NCBI GenBank assembly: GCA_037447655.1
Contig: JBBHKE010003385.1
Coordinates: 1-62,835 of the forward strand
Reading direction: 5' to 3'
DNA: 62,835 bases
Source: Zygnema cylindricum
Taxonomy: Eukaryota; Streptophyta; Zygnematophyceae; Zygnematales; Zygnemataceae
Positions 22,445-34,892 of the stretch are shown piece after piece. The notes beneath the pieces are model-generated. The model saw only the letters and a program-made list of their open reading frames with translations. It searched no databases and was not told where the DNA came from. The position numbers and the translations under genes are program-made. How positions within the stretch are numbered: the first letter of the stretch is position 1; the number at the start of each line of letters is the position of its first letter.

Positions 22445-25400
22445 ATGATGGCCATGCGATGGCTGCAAATCACTCTATTTTTCGCCCTTTTATACAAAAT
22501 TTCAGCTGCAGGTGAGTGAAGATGGCGGCTTTTTTGGCTAAAATCTTTCACTGCTTTGATTTACCTTTTAATCTTTGACCCCGCTTTATTTATTTCGCGT
22601 TTTCTGCTTCAGTCGAAAATGCTGTTTTTTTTTTTTTTTTTTTTTTTGGTTCACGTAACATTCTTTTTTTTTCATCGGCGTGCTCCTTTCTTTTTATCTG
22701 AAAGGGAAACTGCTGTTTTTTCTTTTGCATAATCATCAATATCCGTACAATCTGCTGTACGGTCGTATGCCCGCCAGTTCCAAGTAAGCACTGCCACTTC
22801 TTCATTTTTTATTAATCTTGTTCCTTTTTATTTTTAATTATCATATTTGCAATATTGCATTGTACAAACACGATAAAGAATGTGAATGTGCAGTTTTCTG
22901 GCCAATGTCCATATTATTAATTAATATTGTTATATTAATATTTAATATTTCCAATGCGCAATGTGCAATATGCAACATGCCATGCGCAGCGTGACAAGAT
23001 GTCCCGCTTTACGGAGTCCTACATGGAAATGGCGATTTTTCATCGGACAATGTTCAATGTCTGTGCGATGTTTCTGTTAGGGTTTCAATGTGTAAATCTA
23101 GGTCCACTTACGTTTGGGTTCAGTTAATGGTTAAGATACTATTTCATTCAGTTACTGATTTCGTTCCAGTTTCATTCTCTATTGTTACATCTACGGTCCT
23201 GTACGGTCCCTGAAGTTATTTAGTGCGTCGCATCTTTTGCATCACGCACATTCCATGTGCACTACAGTTCTATTTATTTGATGTTTATTTATACATTGTT
23301 ACATTCTTGTAAATTTATACAAACGTGGAATGTCGGTGCGATGTTTTAAAACGCGGTTCACATTTCCAAGCGCCCCGTCGATCCAAATTCAAACTCGCAC
23401 TTTTCCAATGGACAATGTTCGATCATTTGATGCATTTTTTAAAACCCTCTTTGTTTGAATCTTTTCATTGCCGTCTTTTTTCCTGCAATGTTTGATATTT
23501 AAGTTGGAGTTTGACAATTTTGCAATAGTAATACCCTGATTCTATATTTCTGCATTGTACTCTATGACGTCGAATGTCTATGTTGCATTCTACATGTTGT
23601 CTATGTTGTATGAACATAAATACATGTTGATTCTATATTGCTGCATTGTAGTACGCCTTGAAGTTCTTGATGGAAATTTCAGTCCATATTGACATGGTAT
23701 TGTACTCTCTTTTCCGTTTGATTTGCAGCCTGTCTAGTAAAACCCAACAGCACCGATGTTCCTGGTTATTATGAATTTTACGCGTGGTATTTCACACCGA
23801 CTCCAGCGATACTCGGTGGGAGAATTGATCCTTGGGAGGAGGAGAATGTGACGAATGCGATTTGCGCCAATTTTTGCAACAATACTGAATTTGGGTTCTA
23901 TGTTCATGTTCTTCCTGTTTATGTCGGTGGCACAAAATGTTTCTGTCTAACAAGCGCCCCAGATTACTCCGTGGCATACTTACAAGACGCTGCTAGGATG
24001 TTCAGCAAAATATGTCCTAAATATGCAGGTATTGACATAAGGAGAGAGTTATGTGGGCTTTTAAAACATTAAGGCATTCTAGTGAAAGACCAATATTAAA
24101 CTGTACAGTGATAAATCTGGCGCTAGAGATTAGTTGCTAAGAAAGAATTAGTGGGCATTTGTCCTGTATATGGTCTTTTATTTTTGAAGCTTGCTCTTTC
24201 AACCTAGTTGTTGATTTACAACCTGGTTCTTCCGTTGGTAATATTTTATTTTCAGCAGGAAGGAAAATAGGGATGGAATGCAAAGGTAAGAGGCATTGAG
24301 ATGTGGGAATTGTATAAGAGAGAGGGAGAAAATGAGTAGGAAAAGGTGAGGAAAAGGAGGAGTGGAGGAGAGTGGTAGGGGGGAAGCTGCAGACTTGGGG
24401 AGAGGAAAAGCTGGGAAAGGTGGAGGGAGAGGCGGAGAGGGGAAGAGGGGGAGGGTATTTTGAATTTGTTTTTAAATTGTTGTATGCTTTCTATTTTCAA
24501 ACTTGATCTGCCTTTGTGATGGATATATTAAATGGTTGTAAACTTTGTACGCGTTAAAAACTGATGTACTTTTGTGATGGGTATATTTTGGGTTTTGGGT
24601 TTTGAAATTGCAGTTCCGCCTGCCAAAGGTGCGTTTTACAGAAAAAACGTAAACAGTCAGAAACATTTTCAGTTCAAATGCTCTCTGTAGTTCGGAAATT
24701 GATGAAATTTGCAACAAAGGGTTGTTTTTCAGTCGTCGAACAATTGTTTGTACATTTTTCAGTTTTGTCATAACAGAGCACAAGAATGATTGCTTTCAGT
24801 TTTCACCAAATGTATTTTTTAAAGTAAATGGATTTGTCCTCAAAATTCCGCCACAACGTGATTATTTGGGTTTCAAATACTAATGAGTTGGTAAACTGGT
24901 GTTCTCACTTGTTTTTTTTTGTCGTCTTTTCGGTTTTTCCATTACTGATTTTGGAATTCCAGTACCTCCTCCAACACGTGAGTCGCAATTCTTCACCCTT
25001 TAGAAAAAGGAAAAAAGTGGATAATAATTATAATATTCTATGTTGCGAGTTGGTTGGCTCATTTTAGTTTGGACTTTTTCTGTTTTTTCTGTGCTTTACA
25101 AAGACACCTGGCTCAACATTACCCAACTGGCTAATTTTCTGTAGACTTGATAGAAAAAAAAACATATAAAATAGAGATGAATTGTTGTGCCGCTTTTTTC
25201 AATTTCTTCAGGTTTATTGTTAGATTTTCATTTTTCTGTTTGCATTATTCTAAAAGTGTCTTAAAAGGTAAATTTTACTCAAGACAATTTCATCAATACA
25301 GTATACATTAATTTAAAAAAATTAGTAGTCAATTGGGAATTTTACCATCAATAATTCTCTTAAAGAGGAAAGTAAAAGAATTGAGAAAATTAAATACTGA

Positions 25401-28400
25401 CGCTCGGATTTTTTGGGATTTTGATGTCCAGGTCCACCTCCAATGGCCAAACCTTCCGGTTAGTAATTTTTGCGATTGTGATTACTGATGAAAACAAAAA
25501 AAAATAGAAAAAATCTTCTATTCTCTTCCCCAGTAATCATAATGTGTTTACATCTGTGTTGTCTTAAATTGTAACTTGGAAATTTGGGGTTAGACTAAAA
25601 CAATTAAACTCTATATAAACCGTGAAGCTTTACAGCGGCGAAAATTTGAGCGTCAATTTCATTGCATCATTATTGCATCATCCGAAACTTATCATCATAA
25701 TTTGTCAAAAATAACTATGTTTTTTTGTCATCGGCCTAATGTCGGCGTTAAAACTATTCATTTTTTTTTTCGGATACAAGTCAAGCGCCCCATCATTGTA
25801 ACCTTTTTTTTTAACTTTTTCAGGTTGTCCACTTGCATTTAACAGCTCAAATCCGAGCGGATACTTCTATTTTTTACAAATTTAGGCAATAGTGATCTAG
25901 ACCTTAACACCACAGACGTGGTGGATGCTTGGCCCGTGGGAGCGATGTATTGCGAAAAAATTTGCGAAGCATATCCAGAAGGATTTGTTATTGGTGACCA
26001 CAAATATGAACTCAACAAAGACTGTTATTGTTTGAAATCACCTTTAAATTATGACCGCTTGGAGGAGGCCAGAGTTGACTACTATAGCTACTTCTATACT
26101 AAATCTTGTCCCGTGAAATCAGGTATGTAGACAATGATGCTACACCGTGTATCGCTATTACTGTTAATGTTTTTTTTTACGCCGAAACCATCTTTTCTCG
26201 GTGCACACTTGTCGTATTGAAAATCGGACGGTTCCGATTGAAAGACAAGGTTCTCACCTTCTGATTTGTGGTCTCAAATCATAAATCGGACAAGTGGGTA
26301 TAGAAAAAAAAATGTTTTAAGTGGCAAAAAAACATTAACACTAATAGCGACACATGGTGTACACCGAATTAATTTCTTTTCATGTTTCTTTTAGAATTTT
26401 GTGGGGATGAAATGTCAGATGAACGTTTGTTCTCTTCCAGGCACTCTGGTAAAAGACTAGTCGGTTGTTTTTCATTTTTTTCCGGATAACTTCATTGTTC
26501 ACTCATCTTTACTTTGGGACATCACTTTCCCTCCCAGTTATATTTGTATTCTCTGAGAAGCTTATATTACGTTGTCTTTTTTTTATTATTAATAGTCATT
26601 GGTTTCTTTGATTTATGAATTATATTTATGTCTTGGTCAGCTATAATATTTCTAGGGTTTTACGTAAAAAGATTGCTAATCTTGAATCTTGTTTTGTGCA
26701 TCATATGTGATTTTTACCATGTTTGTGTTTCATTTCTGTGACTTAAAAGTTAGAATATTGAGTATGAGTGTATATTTTATCTTCTTCCTATTATAGTAGC
26801 GAAAAACATAGGAAAGTTATAGGCTAGTACTCGCCAATTTTGGGTTGGGTTTTGATGGAGGCACCGCCCTCCCACTTTTTTCGAAAAATGGTAAGCTGTT
26901 ATTATTGGTATGAAATCAACAAGTCTTTACTTTGTGAAAATTGAAGAGCGAGTAAAAAAGCCACAATACACGTGAAGTTCCTTTTTGCTTTCTTTACCAA
27001 TTACCCGATTTTGTGAAGTAATGTTTCCTCTATGTGGAGTTTTTATTTAAGGATAGTAGTAAATGTCATAGGTATACCCCATGCTTTTATTTTGATTTTT
27101 CTGGGTAACCTTTTTAAGTGACTTCTCGAGTTTCTACTTGTCGTATGCACCTTTTCCCGTTTTCAAAGGGTTGAGGTGTTGGATTTAGGACACTTAGTAT
27201 AGGTGTATTTTCCAGGCTCTTCTATTGCTATTTGTGAAAATCATACAAAAACAGTAACAAAAAAGGTGAGTTATGTTAATCAATATAAAATCATAGATAA
27301 TATTTGTTAGGAACATTTAATAACTTTTATTTTGTAGCTAAGCTAGTAATAAACGTCATCAGAATAAGCCGTGTTTGTCCTTTTGATTTTGAATCGTTTA
27401 TCCTTTCACATGTGAGAGTTAGATTACCTAAAAACCCTAAAAAAACCCTAAAAGATCATTTGTTGCTAGTTAAAAACCATAGGAAAGAATAAGTTTTGGT
27501 ACAAATGATTTTTTTCTTTACAATTTGACTTTGCATTGACGATATTAATTTGAATCAAGAGGTGTTGCGATGTTTTTATTATTTTAACTCTCTTTATGCA
27601 TTGATTCTTTAATGTTTTTGGGTTTTTGGGTTTTTGGGTTTTTGGATTTTTGGGTTTCAGTATCAGCCCCACCGCCGAGGAAATTGAGTGAGCTCTTTCA
27701 AAAACAAAAACCTTTATGGTACACAAAACAATGGTCCAATAAAGAGAAAAAAAATGTTTGAGTTTTTGACTCAGGGGAACCCCTAAAGATGCACAATTTA
27801 TGAATTAAGAAAAATCATCAGCCAAAATCAAGTTTGCCTTTGCAATTGACTATAAGTTGTGTTTTTCTTTTCTTGATTTAGTCTCTTCTGGAAGTCATGA
27901 TCTTCTAAGACTAGCAGATTGATCAGTACACGTTTTAATATACGTATGTGTAAAGATGTATGTATTTATATGTATTATATATGTATTATATATGTATTAT
28001 GTACATATGTATATACTACGTTTTTAGTTACTCTTGAGGTACTTAGAAAATTGGTTTAGAAATTATTGTGCGTCATCCCTTTACAATTTTTTTAAGAAGG
28101 ATAATTGTCTTATTTTTACATTATTTGTGTACGTTTTTGTAAGCATAGAATGTAAAAGTTAAAAGAAAATAGTACAACATCCATTGGTGAAACACATGTT
28201 GGGAAATGAATCAAATATGCTCCAATGTTGGCGCACCAGTAAGTATAATTTACAGTCCTATGGCAAAAACTACTTCGTAGGCTGACGAGTTCTCACTATT
28301 AACTCGAGGGTTGGAAACGGACCAATCCAACTGAAAGGCCAGAAAAATCGATGCGCCTTTTCAAATAACTTCTAAGTTCTGTAACACTAAAATCCAAAAA

Positions 28401-30314
28401 ATGATTCCTCTTGTACGTCAATCTACTTCTCAGCACTCTAAATTACAGAACTTTGTCGTTTACGGTTTGGTAGTTAGACTCTGTGGCATAAAGTTGACTC
28501 AAAAAAGCCATGGCTGTTCAACTTTTTGTCTAGGAGAGCCAAGATCTTTGTCGTCACATGCAAAATTATATGCTTTGACAGTGGCAAATTCAAGTGTTGT
28601 CATGAGGTCCCCAAGCGGTACACGCACTGTTATTAGGGTTTAAATTTTTCACCACTTAAAATATCTTTTCTCCGGTCACACTTATCCGATTTTTACATGG
28701 AGACCGTCAATTGAAAGGTGAGAATCTTGGCTTTCAATCACTACCGTCAAATCCATAATCTGACAAGTGTGTACGGAGAAAAGATGTTTTAAGCGACAAA
28801 AAAAACATTAACACTACTAGCGATACACGGTGTACTAGAAAAAGGTTAACATTTCACGCAAAACGAAGTTTCACTTCTGAAGGTGAGGAATAACTTTTTT
28901 GTGGCTCGATTTCCGCCACATCACCCACTAAAACAAGTCCAGTATTACAAATATGCCAAAACTGTTTTTTTTTTATGGTTTAAATAGGCTCCATTGAATT
29001 TCTCAATAATCAATAGCTGTTTTTATTTTAGGTTGGAGCACTATTTCGCATATTTTGGACCTGCCAAAATATGAAAATTTTAACCTAATCAAATATTTCG
29101 TCCATATTTAAGTTTTAAGCACTTCGAAAGTCAAAAGTTTAGCCTTGTCCGTTTTCGCTCGAAAAATCTGAATTTGTTGCAATGACTACTTTCGTGGGTC
29201 TTCTACCATGCCAAAAAGTTTTTGGACATTTTCTGTCAATGTTGAGGGAGCTATTCAAAGGCACAGAACGGACCGATTTTCATACTGAACCGAATTCTTC
29301 GGTTCATGTACTTCTAACTCTAGTTTTAAGACATCCCTTTTAGATTCATTGCTCTATCACTATAATTAAACAATTTTCGATGAACCTATGTTGAGGATGG
29401 CAATATATGGTCTATCCTGTGCCTATGTAGATGCTCTTGGCCACCTTAGGCTAAAATTTTGTGGTCGTTCGTAAGATTTGTTAGCTGAGTGCCAGAAATC
29501 CATGTCTAAAATTAGACATGGTCCATACTTATTATGGTCCACACTAATTACGAGGGAAGTGTACACAATTCCTCCTGCCCACGTGTTTCTCATCATACAT
29601 TGTGTGGGTTTGTCATTTGGTTGTGTTTCAAATCTAAGCTTTATGGGTTTTTACGGTGCCAATTATATGCAACGTGTATTTGCCAATAAAACAAATACGG
29701 CTGTGTATTAGGTCATTTAGCCCGAATTCAAATGCTTCATGAAAACAAAAACCTATGATCCATTTCGCGAAAAGTGTGTTATTGGGATTCCATTGGTCTA
29801 TCTATCGTGGTCCTACAAAAAAAAAAAAAAATTGAAATGGTTACATTCTCTTTGTGCTCTTTATCTTTTCTTTTTGGTGCAAATCATCATTCGAGGATCT
29901 GCATTTCATTCACAAGCTTGTTCACTACATTCATTCTTTTTGGTAAAAAACAAGTCATTTTACAAGTCATTCTACCTTGGAAGATGGCGGTAATTGCTCC
30001 TCCAAGTATTCTATTTTGTATCTTTTTGAGTGCCGTCTTTTGAACATTTTATATTTTAAATGACTCGTTTTTTTAACAATCGATAACGATTTCTTACAGG
30101 AGGTCGACATCCTCCAGGCGTTGGGAAACACCCTCCCGGAGTTGGAAAACATCCTCTTGGAGTTGGGAAACATCCTCCCGGAGTTGGAAAACATCCTCCC
30201 GGAGTTGGAAAACATTCTCCCGGAGTTGGAAAACATCCTCCCGGAGTTGGAAAACATCCTCCCGGAGTTGGAAAACATCCTCCTGGAGTTGGAAAGCATT
30301 CTCGGGGTCAATAA
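22445..30314 (+). CDS. gene B: paralogue of gene A with one-base frameshift in exon 6
   Basis: Exons by homology: 22445-22511, 23729-24028, 24614-24628, 24963-24977, 25432-25458, 25824-26122, 27661-27687, 30100-30314. All splice sites and phases match gene A. Signal peptide, both six-cysteine domains, four proline linkers (VPPAK, VPPPT, RPPPPMAKPS-type with one Pro to Met change) and nine HPPGVGK heptads are present. The C terminus is the same HSRGQ, with stop TAA where gene A has TAG. Exon 6 is 299 bases, not 300: a run of six T near 25870 puts the frame into a TAG eight codons after the SGYFYF motif start, and the downstream frame resumes as TTDVVDAWPVG. Either gene B is a recent pseudogene or the base is an assembly error. 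The otherwise intact frames favour recent function. Confidence 0.65.
24315..24455 (+). repeat. GA-rich polypurine tract in intron 2 of gene B
   Basis: The homologue of 9505-9642, with different unit counts (GAGAGGGAGAAAA, GGTGGAGGGAGAGGCGG). It shows length instability between paralogues. Confidence 0.8.
26143..26359. mobile_element. MITE, CACCGTGTATCG family, inserted in gene B intron 6 after duplication
   Basis: 217 bp with ends CACCGTGTATCGCTATTA and AGCGACACATGGTG, flanked by TA at 26141-26142 and 26360-26361. Gene A carries the empty site GCTACACCAAATTAATTTC at the matching place (11373-11391), which shows directly that the element inserted at TA and duplicated it. It separates exon 6 from the possible alternative exon at 26395. 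Confidence 0.9.
27613..27658 (+). repeat. GGGTTTTT microsatellite at the acceptor of gene B exon 7
   Basis: Five GGGTTTTT-type units fill the polypyrimidine region directly before the CAG acceptor at 27658-27660. Gene A has only a GGTTTATGGTTTTCAG sequence there. Confidence 0.8.
28621..28831. mobile_element. MITE, CACCGTGTATCG family, in intron 7 of gene B
   Basis: Same insertion as 13668-13884, shared by descent. The left end has lost several bases (reads CACGCACTGTTATTAG). The right end, GATACACGGTG, is intact with TA after it. Confidence 0.8.
30108..30296 (+). repeat. coding 21-bp repeat, nine HPPGVGK heptads (gene B)
   Basis: Nine in-frame units; five consecutive ones are nearly identical at DNA level (CATCCTCCCGGAGTTGGAAA), which suggests recent homogenisation. 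Variants are HPLGVGK and HSPGVGK. One unit fewer than gene A. Confidence 0.8.
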
Positions 30315-30725
30315 GAGAACACCTCAAAACATTGGTAGAAAATGTTTGTTTGGTATAGTTTGTTGTTTCTTATCAAAGATATGAAGGTTTTTTGGTAGAT
30401 TTGGGATAGCACCAACTCTTGGAATTGTGCTATTTGCGTTAATATCACTAATCCAATCCTAGTTTGTTAAGCACCTTTGAAGACAAAGTAACATTACTAA
30501 TACTTTTTGCTTTTATTAATGCTAGTACTTTTTTGCAGTCCTTAATTGTCCATGCTATTTGGATCAAAAAAATAATTATCACCACAAAAACACCCCTCAT
30601 ACTTATTATTTTTTTGCGGGCTATATTATTTCACGGTGAAGTTAAATTCTCATGAGTGAAGGGAATTTTTGGTAGAATGGGGTTTAACATGTTTATAAGA
30701 TATAGACGTCAATAGTATCAATTTG

Positions 30726-32046
30726 AATGAAATCACTGCTCGAGGTGATTTCTGATGAAGTTTTTTTATGGGCTGGATTCTCTTGCCTGGGGGTCGAAAA
30801 GAGGAAATCGCCAAGATGAGTTCACATGACGACAAACATGAAGTACATTGAAAGTATCGAATTGACATTCACTGTACTGTGGGTAAATTATTTTTTTTAC
30901 GGCTAAGGCTTTTCTCGTTTGGGACTGAATGTTGGGGGAAAACAATTGAGTAAAGTCGATACTTTAATACATGGGGACACCCCCTAAGTTCCATCATGTT
31001 CTAAATAACGGGTTTTTAAGTGTTTCTTTCTTTGTACTTTTTAGCCTACAACATTACAGTACCATTCCACCACATGAAAAGTAGAGAATGTAATGGGTGA
31101 AAGATGCATTAAGATACCATATGACCCAACCACCCCAAAGGTGAATGTCATTGAGGGCATAGTAATATCAAATGAAAAGTGAGGTATGTTACAAAATTTT
31201 GTACTTGACCGTACCATGCCGTTATATTTATTTGTGGATTTTTTGAAAACAACATTACTGAAGATACGATCATGATTCTCCAAGGATATGGGAGAAAATA
31301 TTGACCGTCATATTACACTTTGGTTTTCATCCGCGAAGCATTCTCTCCATCCGCCTTGTAATGGTGGAACCACCTCAAGGAGGTGAGTTCATCATCACAA
31401 GACCCGTAAATCGCTACACCTAGACGATTGACACATGCGAAGATAACCTACTATTAAAATTCTATCACGTCGCTAAAGTCACCTGCCTTCCGGTAAAGTT
31501 ACTGTAAAATCTTTGCCGAAATGAAGTACAGCACTAGCCTTCCTGCTAGAAGAAGTACGGTTTTTGCCTTCTTTTCAGCTTCATGGTTTCAAGCGTTATT
31601 TTTTGTCGTTTTGTTCTGAAATACAAATTCAAATTGCGAAAGTACACATACATTATAGGCAGATTTTGAAACGAAATCGTCAGTTTCATTATCTTTGACG
31701 ATTTTAGAGAATTGGATCCTCAACTTACGTGGAGCCACTCAAATCTAAACACGTAAATATTTTTTTTTTACAGATTTTACGTGATGTAATCGAGGCCTCT
31801 GTATTACAAAATATTGTCGTTCGTACAATTACAAAGACCTCCCGATGTCCCGATGTAACCTCACCCTATCCTTCGATCATGATGAATCTTTGGGGCTACA
31901 CCAAGATCGAAAAAAAATGACAACAAATGGGGGCATTTCTTTGAGACTTGAAATGGTTACACGTGCCCTCTGTTTTTCATATATTGTCCTTAATATAAGT
32001 CCCTATTTTCAATGGTAGCGAGTCAAAACACTCAAAGCCAAGAAAA
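30726..32046. other. intergenic, no gene recognised
   Basis: It contains at about 31000-31165 an inverted relative of 18150-18350 (shared words TAGCCTACAACATTAC and TTAAGATACCATATGA). Nothing else can be assigned. Confidence 0.4.
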
Positions 32047-32049
32047 TAA

Positions 32050-33873
32050 GGGTGCGACCCCATGTAATTGTAACTTAGCAAACTCACTTTGTATTCTAGC
32101 GAAGATTCTCCAAACACTGTTTTCAAAGTGTCACAATGTGTAACTACTATATTATTACTCAACGCTTGTTGTTCTGTGGCTACCACACCCACTGAAGATG
32201 AAGATGAAGCTGGAGTAGACTTCACAGAATTCAAGACAAGTAAGAAGCTCTCACATATATTTAGAAAAACATACAGCTTTGGAACACAGCTAAAGACAAA
32301 ACAGGCAAATAATTGGCCTACAAATTTGATACAATGCAGATAATACACAGAGGAACACAAGTGCAAATTTTTACAGAAATCTGCAAACAGATTTTGAGAG
32401 AAACTCCCAGTCAAAGATTTCAAAAATGCTAAAGCATAAATTTGATCGAACAAGTTCCTAACTTCTGAAAAGGCTAAGTCCTACTCTTATACCTAAAAGA
32501 TCTATTCTTCTGAAAGCTAACAGCCACTCACTACCCTAACTAAGGTACGGAAGCATACCAGCCGTACATCAAATAATATATACCAGGACTAAAGAGGACA
32601 CCTGAATATATCAAGGTATGTCATATGAAATGAATCTGAACTGAATTTCTAATCAACCAAAACACGCTTATGTACAAAACATGGATTTATAATGTCACAC
32701 TACGCTGTACAAAACACGTCAAATAATCATAGACGTGGTCCCGGTTGACGAGCGTCCGCCGGCAACAAATCTCGCCGTCTATCTTTTAGAAGTTTCATCC
32801 AAGATGAAGCTTTGTGTGACACCTCGGGCTTTTGGTGAGTCTGAATTATAAGACCGAATCTTGAGGAGCGTATCATCTTCTTTTAATGACGCGTGTCCCG
32901 GGAGTGTGATACACCATGTACTCCCTCACTGTTCATTGTCACACTAATTCTTGTACATACTAAACCAGACTTCCACAAAATAAACTAAGTATCTAAAGAC
33001 ACTCCCCTCATATATGAGGCTTAGTGAGGACTAAAGCTTTCAAAAAAACAACGATGTGACGAATGTATAAGTCGATAATGCCCGTGATGACCGTCAACGA
33101 CTACAATTTATCTCAATGCACTGTATTTTTTTTATTTTTTTTGGAACGCCAGAAGACACATCGTATTTTTTGAAACGTTTTTGTATGTCGCATGTCTTTG
33201 CATGACATCATAGACATACAACCTTTCAACCACGGTTGAAGAATGTTCTTTTGCGTTTGCCTCTCCTATCCGTTCACCTTGAACGGACATAAAATTCTTG
33301 AGACCCTTGCAAAAAAAAAAATGGCGCGTTTGTTGGAATCTTCCCAGCGTGATTTTGTTCGCACACATGTGACTGCCCTCAACAGTGCCTACCTCCATTA
33401 GTGTCGCGAATTAGTGAAGTTTGGAGTGAAGGAGGGGCAAGGTGAACGAGGTGAGAGAGGCGCTAGCTGCAATGGCGCCTTCACAGATTTTTAACTTTTC
33501 ATGAAATGGCATTGGAACTTTGAGACCCTTGCAAAAAAAACTCCATGCAAGATGCAAACGGACAAAAAAAAATAGTTGTGTACTTTTCTTCATCGTCAAA
33601 AACTTTTGAAAATTTTTTATCACGTGTGAATATGTTACTTTGTTTAAGACACATCGGCAATGTGTTTTAAGATAAGTTTAAAGATGACGTGAGAGTGGGT
33701 CGAAAAAACACAAGACGACATTTTGTCGCAAAGCTTAAGTCCAACGATGACGCAAATTATACTTTTCGTTTTTGTGATTTCTTCGTATAGTCGTAAATTT
33801 AACATTCCGGCGTAAATTTTTTGAGGAAAACGACCCAAGAAAAACCTTTACGTAGCCACATGGGGCCCTACCC
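32050..33873. mobile_element. Harbinger-like element, TAA target duplication, with extra insert
   Basis: Inverted ends GGGTGCGACCCCATG and CATGGGGCCCTACCC are flanked by TAA at 32047-32049 and 33874-33876. Internal sequence matches 20513-21288 (GCCAGA-GACACATCGTA, GTATGTCGC-TGTCTTTGC, TGTGTTTTA-GATAA). It is 1824 bp against 776 bp because of about 0.9 kb of unrelated DNA at 32141-33053 and additional homologous length. Confidence 0.75.
32141..33053. mobile_element. unclassified insertion inside the Harbinger-like element
   Basis: This 913-bp segment is absent from the related element at 20513-21288 and is bracketed by ATGTG at 32136-32140 and 33054-33058, a possible 5-bp target duplication. 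It contains short frames and a CCTCATATATGAGG palindrome near its right end. A solo LTR is possible, but TG/CA ends are not clear. Confidence 0.4.
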
Positions 33874-33876
33874 TAA

Positions 33877-34892
33877 CTCGCGCAAAAGTTGACCCATCCC
33901 GTCCTTTTGAGCTAGCAAGTACATTTATTATTGGATCAAAAAAACTTGGAAGGACCCTAGGGGTAACCATCCACCGCGCGAAAAATGAGGTTGTTAATTG
34001 AAAGTTGTTTTTGTACCAATTTTTGTTTTTTTTCTTCTTTGTATGAAACATGTTTAGGCCAAATTTCTATTAGGCGGTGTAAATAAACGTACGGACACGT
34101 TTATCTGTAGTGATATCTTTAAAAATCATATGTTAAGGGTGAACCTCCATAAGGCAAAAAGTGAGGTTGTTTACTGTAAAATGTGCATTTTCGTACAAGG
34201 TCGTACGGTTTATTGTACGTTTTTTCTGAAAATCGTGTTTATTGGAGATACGGCAAGATTCTCCAAGCTTTTGGGCAACAAGTTTGACCTTCCCATTTTA
34301 TGTTTTTTACGAAAACGCTCATCCTATCTAGTGTGTGGCTAGTATCCTCCAATGTCTTGAAGGAGGAGACTAGCCACACAGTGGATGCGAACGATCGGTA
34401 CACTTGGAATTAAAAGATATGATCCACAAAGGACGAGCCATGACAACCTAATAATTGGCAAAGGCCATTTGCCTTCGTATAGGGTGGATTAAATTCCACC
34501 AAAACCTACAAAAGCATCTTTACCAGGGGATATCCTTTGACGTTATTTTTAACATTAATTGACCGGAAAGGATCGAGGACCTTCCGCAAATCACAAAACA
34601 CAAAAATAACCAAAAAACACAATAGCGCAATTCAAACAGTGTTAAAGTACGTACGGACAAATTTTAAAATTAAATACTTTTATACTTTTGAATTTTGATA
34701 TGACGTTCAAATTTTGTGCTTTTAGAATATTTGACTATTCTCGTAATCTGAATAGGAATCTACGTGGTAGCAAAGGAATTAAAGCTTGTAGGCTATAGTT
34801 GCGTTGCTAGGACAGCCTAATGGAGAATTGTTCAAAATATTAGTGCCATTAAACGTTTTCGTACAATTATTTGCAACGCCAGATGGAGAAAG
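33877..34892. other. intergenic with dispersed repeat
   Basis: No gene is recognised. A stretch near 34320-34515 (words GTGTGTGGCTAGTAT, GATCGGTACACTTGG, GCAAAGGCCATTTG) has a diverged relative at about 36180-36365. Confidence 0.4.

Larger units (their letters stand above)
19231..30725 (+). repeat. segmental duplication, block B (carries gene B)
   Basis: Collinear with 6318-15850. Homology breaks at a TA dinucleotide (about 19381, matching 6470), where block B has MITE-type sequence and about 2.8 kb of foreign DNA, and resumes at TCTATAAATAC (22191, matching 6501). A further MITE (26143-26359) is unique to block B. Confidence 0.85.
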
